DNA of 8,093 nucleotides from Mollicutes bacterium. Its GTDB lineage: Bacteria; Bacillota_I; Bacilli_A; Izemoplasmatales; Izemoplasmataceae. Below, one piece after another: positions 5,856-8,093 of this stretch. The position numbers and the translations under genes are program-made. The number at the start of each line of letters is the position of its first letter. Position 1 is the stretch's first letter. The notes beneath the pieces were generated by a model. It saw only the letters and a list, made by a program, of their open reading frames with translations, did no database searches and had not been told where the DNA came from. The DNA is taken from NCBI GenBank assembly GCA_003559585.1, contig PWKX01000017.1:1-8093 (forward strand). The letters run 5' to 3'.

Positions 5856-5864
5856 GGTTTAACC

Positions 5865-6374
5865 TCACTTCTTCATGTTTTTGATAAAGTCTTCTTTTTT
5901 AATCACGTAACATTCATGATCAGCATCACATAAGGAAAGCTGATTGATATGCAATCGTTTAAATAACTCAATCGCTTTTTTATTGGCTTTTTCTGTGACA
6001 ATATGGATTGTCTCAAGGTTTCTATTCGTGAAAGCAAACGCTATAATTAACGTCATTGCATGATCCGCATACCCCTTGCCTTGATAAGATGGTTTAATCA
6101 CAATCACGAGTTCAGCTTCATCATCGTAGCGATGGTGAATCAAACCGATTAAGCCGATAAAATCATTGGTCGATGCATCAACAATGCTGAAATATACTTC
6201 TTGTGATGCGTCTGTTTGTTCGTTGACATAATGAAAGAAAATGTCTTTTTGAAAAAAGAGACGACTTTGATTAAACAACGTCGCATCTTCATATAATGAC
6301 ATCAAAGTTTGAATGGGATGAAAATCTTCTTTGATGAGTGGTCTTATCATGGTAGAGCCTAATGTTTTTTTCAT
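5865..6374 (-). CDS. GNAT-family N-acetyltransferase
   Basis: This 169-residue protein has the GNAT acetyl-CoA fold: the strand and loop ELVIVIKPSYQGKGYA (88-103) contain the pyrophosphate-binding motif Q-G-K-G-Y-A (98-103). It is followed by a helix and by ETIHIVTEKANKKAIELFKRL (121-141), the usual 'N..A...y.k.GF' segment, though here without the GF. The general layout is that of RimJ/RimL-like acetyltransferases. The acceptor cannot be told from sequence. ATG 6374 has GGTGAG about 2-4 bases upstream. An alternative ATG eight codons later (MIRPLIKEDF) starts closer to where many relatives begin but has a weaker ribosome binding site. It is the first gene of a two-gene operon with the export-family gene and ends in TGA. 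Confidence 0.85.
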   Translation of the reverse strand: MKKTLGSTMIRPLIKEDFHPIQTLMSLYEDATLFNQSRLFFQKDIFFHYVNEQTDASQEVYFSIVDASTNDFIGLIGLIHHRYDDEAELVIVIKPSYQGKGYADHAMTLIIAFAFTNRNLETIHIVTEKANKKAIELFKRLHINQLSLCDADHECYVIKKEDFIKNMKK

Positions 6375-6410
6375 ATCTCACCATTTCTTCGGTATTTGAT
6401 ACGCAACCAA

Positions 6411-6419
6411 ATTTTAGCA
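6411..6419 (-). promoter_or_regulatory. Extended -10 promoter of the GNAT operon
   Basis: TGCTAAAAT on the minus strand is an extended -10 (TGn then TAAAAT at 6411-6416) with no good -35. The start would be near 6404, with a leader of about 30 bases. Confidence 0.5.
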
Positions 6420-6484
6420 CAATTGGCACGTTTTCGCTATGAATTTATCTTTTAAATTAGCTTTTTTATAAAAAATACGTGTTT

Positions 6485-6539
6485 GAATCATGGTTATGAT
6501 TCGTAGGCATGGTGTTGATTCTATCATAAACTGACCATG
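6485..6539. repeat. Inverted repeats in the divergent GNAT / ECF intergenic region
   Basis: The 247-base region between the divergent genes (6375-6621) contains a 7-bp inverted repeat GAATCAT-GGTT-ATGATTC (6485-6502). Next is a 6-bp pair CATGGT (6508-6513) / ACCATG (6534-6539) with a 20-base interior. No open frame and no riboswitch consensus is seen. These could be binding sites for a regulator of either gene, or the remains of a small RNA; the sequence does not decide. Confidence 0.4.
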
Positions 6540-6577
6540 TTAAAAAAAGGGTATTTTGTCACTTTTATAAAGGTCAG

Positions 6578-6590
6578 ATACCGGTATAAT
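6578..6590 (+). promoter_or_regulatory. Promoter of the ECF S-component gene with overlapping palindrome
   Basis: A perfect TATAAT (6585-6590) lies 31 bases before the start codon, with no convincing -35. The 10-bp perfect palindrome ATACCGGTAT (6578-6587) overlaps it and is placed where a repressor could block the polymerase. The predicted start is near 6597, so the leader is about 25 bases and carries only the ribosome binding site GAAAGGG (6607-6613). Confidence 0.5.
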
Positions 6591-6621
6591 AGACACAGAC
6601 TAAAAAGAAAGGGTTGACTTG

Positions 6622-7122
6622 ATGAAAACAAAACAACTCGTTTTAACCGGCTTACTGATAGCGTTAGTAACCGTTAGCACTTATGTTAGAATCCATATTC
6701 CACTTGGAACTGGTGGTTTGGTTCATATTGGCACACTCACGATGTTTGTGATTGCTTTAAGATTCGGACCACGGTATGGCGCACTATCTGGCGGCGTTGG
6801 CATGGCATTATTCGATTTATTTAGTGAGTGGGTAATATGGGCACCAGGAACATTGATCATTCGTTTACTTGCAGGGTTTTTAATTGGTTACATCGCCTTA
6901 AGTAAACAAGGTCAAGGTGAAAATAAACTGCGCAACGTTTTAGCCCTAATCGTTGGTGGTGTTGTGATCATTGTAGGTTACTTTATCTTTGAAGGTGTCT
7001 TTTTGGGCACAGGCTTTGCGGCTATTGCCAGTGTGCCTGGTAACCTCACTCAAGTTCTTATTGGCTTTTTTGCTTTATTTATCCTACCTTCTGTGCCTCG
7101 TTTAGAAGACCTAGAATCATAG
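6622..7122 (+). CDS. ECF transporter substrate-binding (S) component
   Basis: This 166-residue integral membrane protein has about six hydrophobic segments (roughly 5-21, 37-48, 52-68, 73-93, 105-128, 141-156). It matches the pattern of ECF S components of the 'ECF-type riboflavin S component' (DUF1393) group: an N-terminal helix, then RIHIPLGTGGLVHIGT (23-38), FGPRYGALSGGVGMALFDL (48-66) and an APGTLIIRLLAGFLIGY stretch (74-90). Such proteins bind a vitamin or precursor and hand it to the shared EcfA/EcfA'/EcfT energising module, which is not in this window. The group has varied substrates, so none is assigned; the leader is too short for a riboswitch that might reveal it. Start: GAAAGGG is 8 bases before ATG 6622; an in-frame TTG at 6619 is a less likely start. 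It ends in TAG inside its terminator and is the only long plus-strand gene. Confidence 0.85.
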   Translation: MKTKQLVLTGLLIALVTVSTYVRIHIPLGTGGLVHIGTLTMFVIALRFGPRYGALSGGVGMALFDLFSEWVIWAPGTLIIRLLAGFLIGYIALSKQGQGENKLRNVLALIVGGVVIIVGYFIFEGVFLGTGFAAIASVPGNLTQVLIGFFALFILPSVPRLEDLES

Positions 7123-7137
7123 GGTCTTCTTTTTTTA
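7104..7137 (+). terminator. Terminator overlapping the 3' end of the ECF S-component gene
   Basis: AGAAGACC (7104-7111) pairs with GGTCTTCT (7123-7130) and is followed by seven T. The first arm encodes the last residues of the protein, and its TAG stop (7120-7122) lies at the loop. Confidence 0.85.
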
Positions 7138-7205
7138 TTATGGTTTTATAAACGCATCATCATCCGTGTTTTGATCAATGTCAATGTATATTTATGTTTA
7201 AAAGC

Positions 7206-7257
7206 AAAGCCCCAAAATCGCTCTAAACATATTTAGTTTAGCGATAATTGGGGCTTT
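7206..7257 (-). terminator. Long hairpin, terminator of the acidic-protein gene
   Basis: Three stacked stems, AAAGCCCCAA/TTGGGGCTTT, ATCGC/GCGAT and TAAAC/GTTTA, are separated by small bulges and close a 7-base loop. This gives about 20 base pairs in 52 bases. T-rich sequence follows on both strands (TGCTTTT on minus, TATCTTTT on plus). It begins about 35 bases beyond the stop of the minus-strand gene and could serve as a back-up terminator for the ECF gene. Confidence 0.75.
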
Positions 7258-7291
7258 TATCTTTTAATAATATATGATTACAACTGAGTCA

Positions 7292-8093
7292 TTAATCAAA
7301 GATAATAATGCTGATTTCCATTGCTCCTGGATAATCATAGGACTCATAAAACTCAATTTCAATGTATTGTTCACCATCATCAAACGTTAAAAAGCCCCAT
7401 AAATGATCTCTGTCAACACCATAAGTATCAAGTTGCCAGTGAGGTCCGTTTGTGATGTAATCATAGTAATACGAGAAAATGTTTAAATCAGGTGTTTTTT
7501 CAATGATATAGGTTCTAATACTAATGCCATCATCTTCATAAAAATGCAGTAAGACACTATCAGGATAGCGGGGTAGGTTAGCAATATCGGGTTGATTCAC
7601 AACATCTTCATTTGGAATGTCAGCTGACGCAAGGCCATAAACTTCAATGATGATATTAGAAGCGTTTCGATATGATAATGAAGTCTCAATAACAATCGTT
7701 GCATCTTGCAGATCGGTACTTAAATAAATAACTGCTTTATCAGGGCCAATTTCATAAGCTTCATCTACCTCCCAATACCCTTCAGCTAAAACATCACTCA
7801 GTAATTGATTGTAAATCGCGTGAACAGAGTCTCGAGCTACATAATGGCGTTCTTGAACCACATCAGGTATATCTAAAGCATGCGTCATTGCATGATAGGC
7901 TTGGATGTATGGTATCGTGTCAATATGACCAAATACATTTACCATCCACTCATCGTTAGGAAATTCATCGGCCGCAACCAATCCTTCTTCCAAGATGGTT
8001 TCTAATAAATCTACCATGAGTTTGTAAATGTTTAAATGACTACGGTCAAATAACGCATAAATATCTGTAAGATCGCCACGGTCTTCAGGGAAA
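7292..8093 (-). CDS. Acidic protein of unknown function, 5' part outside the window
   Basis: The minus-strand frame is open from the right edge to a TAA stop at 7292, giving 266 visible residues. The Met at 8017 is internal, because the frame continues upstream without a stop (25 further residues, FPEDRGDLTDIYALF...) and no ribosome binding site precedes it. The protein is strikingly acidic, with many Asp/Glu and few Lys/Arg, and rich in Tyr and beta-type segments. A stretch reading LPRYPDSVLLHFYEDDG (visible residues about 173-189) opens a C-terminal module that includes FSYYYDYITNGPHW. Residues about 89-153 and 200-265 look like two copies of one module ('..Y...l....gW.vD....' followed by strands). 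The missing N-terminus may hold a signal or lipoprotein sequence, which acidic extracellular proteins often have, but this cannot be seen. I do not recognise the family. Confidence 0.75.
   Translation of the reverse strand, partial: FPEDRGDLTDIYALFDRSHLNIYKLMVDLLETILEEGLVAADEFPNDEWMVNVFGHIDTIPYIQAYHAMTHALDIPDVVQERHYVARDSVHAIYNQLLSDVLAEGYWEVDEAYEIGPDKAVIYLSTDLQDATIVIETSLSYRNASNIIIEVYGLASADIPNEDVVNQPDIANLPRYPDSVLLHFYEDDGISIRTYIIEKTPDLNIFSYYYDYITNGPHWQLDTYGVDRDHLWGFLTFDDGEQYIEIEFYESYDYPGAMEISIIIFD

Noticed and set aside
5437..5862. Plus-strand open frame of 141 codons
   Set aside because: It is antisense to the export-family gene, whose family signatures are clear; no ribosome binding site and no membrane or domain pattern of its own.
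5865..5867. Mycoplasma-type code with TGA as tryptophan
   Set aside because: Trp positions checked use TGG, and all genes are full length with TGA as stop. The TGA ending the GNAT gene is followed one codon later by TAA, so it is not decisive alone, but nothing supports reassignment.
6375..6621. Riboswitch (TPP, folate, preQ1 or FMN type) upstream of the ECF S component
   Set aside because: None of the conserved cores I know is present, and the predicted leader is only about 25 bases.
7292..8017. Complete 241-residue gene starting at 8017
   Set aside because: The frame stays open to the right edge and there is no ribosome binding site before 8017, so the gene is truncated by the window.
1..8093. 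CRISPR array, insertion sequence, tRNA or rRNA genes, multi-gene defence cluster
   Set aside because: No spaced direct-repeat array, transposase motif, terminal inverted repeats, cloverleaf or rRNA-like stretch was seen, and the neighbouring genes do not form a known defence set.

Overview
The window is AT-rich and almost entirely chromosomal housekeeping in character. Seven of the eight long genes lie on the minus strand. Short leaders, strong G-rich ribosome binding sites, TATAAT-type promoters and many rho-independent terminators point to a low-GC Gram-positive lineage. The gene set (membrane-domain glycerophosphodiesterase, ECF S component, KamA-like radical SAM protein, DUF4116-like protein) and a code in which Trp is written TGG fit an Acholeplasma- or Izemoplasma-like mollicute or a related Bacillota. 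That placement is inference, since no marker gene is present.

Layout from left to right: a DUF4116-like gene cut by the left edge (1-383, -); a uracil-DNA-glycosylase-superfamily gene (488-1090, -) preceded by a short leader or small-RNA unit with its own promoter and terminator (1151-1286, -); a membrane-anchored glycerophosphodiester phosphodiesterase (1312-3153, -); a DnaQ-type exonuclease (3216-3890, -); a KamA-family radical SAM protein (3969-5075, -); a 167-base noncoding stretch with promoter-like sites (5203-5369); a two-gene operon of a GNAT acetyltransferase and a small hydrophobic export-family protein (6374-5370, -); a divergent intergenic region; an ECF transporter S component (6622-7122, +); and the C-terminal part of an acidic protein cut by the right edge (7292-8093, -).

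Most genes look like independent units: nearly every gap holds a terminator for one gene and a promoter for the next. Only the GNAT and export-family genes are clearly co-transcribed. Repair (UDG-like), exonuclease, lipid turnover and vitamin-type uptake functions are adjacent but do not form an obvious pathway. I found no mobile element, CRISPR array, tRNA or rRNA, and no convincing multi-gene defence system.

The most interesting signals are noncoding or domain-level: (i) the promoter-leader-terminator unit upstream of the UDG-like gene, which could be an orphan small RNA or an attenuator and contains a possible 12-codon ORF; (ii) the 5203-5369 gap; (iii) the KamA-like enzyme, whose expected lysine-binding aspartates are replaced; and (iv) an apparent internal duplication in the acidic C-terminal protein.
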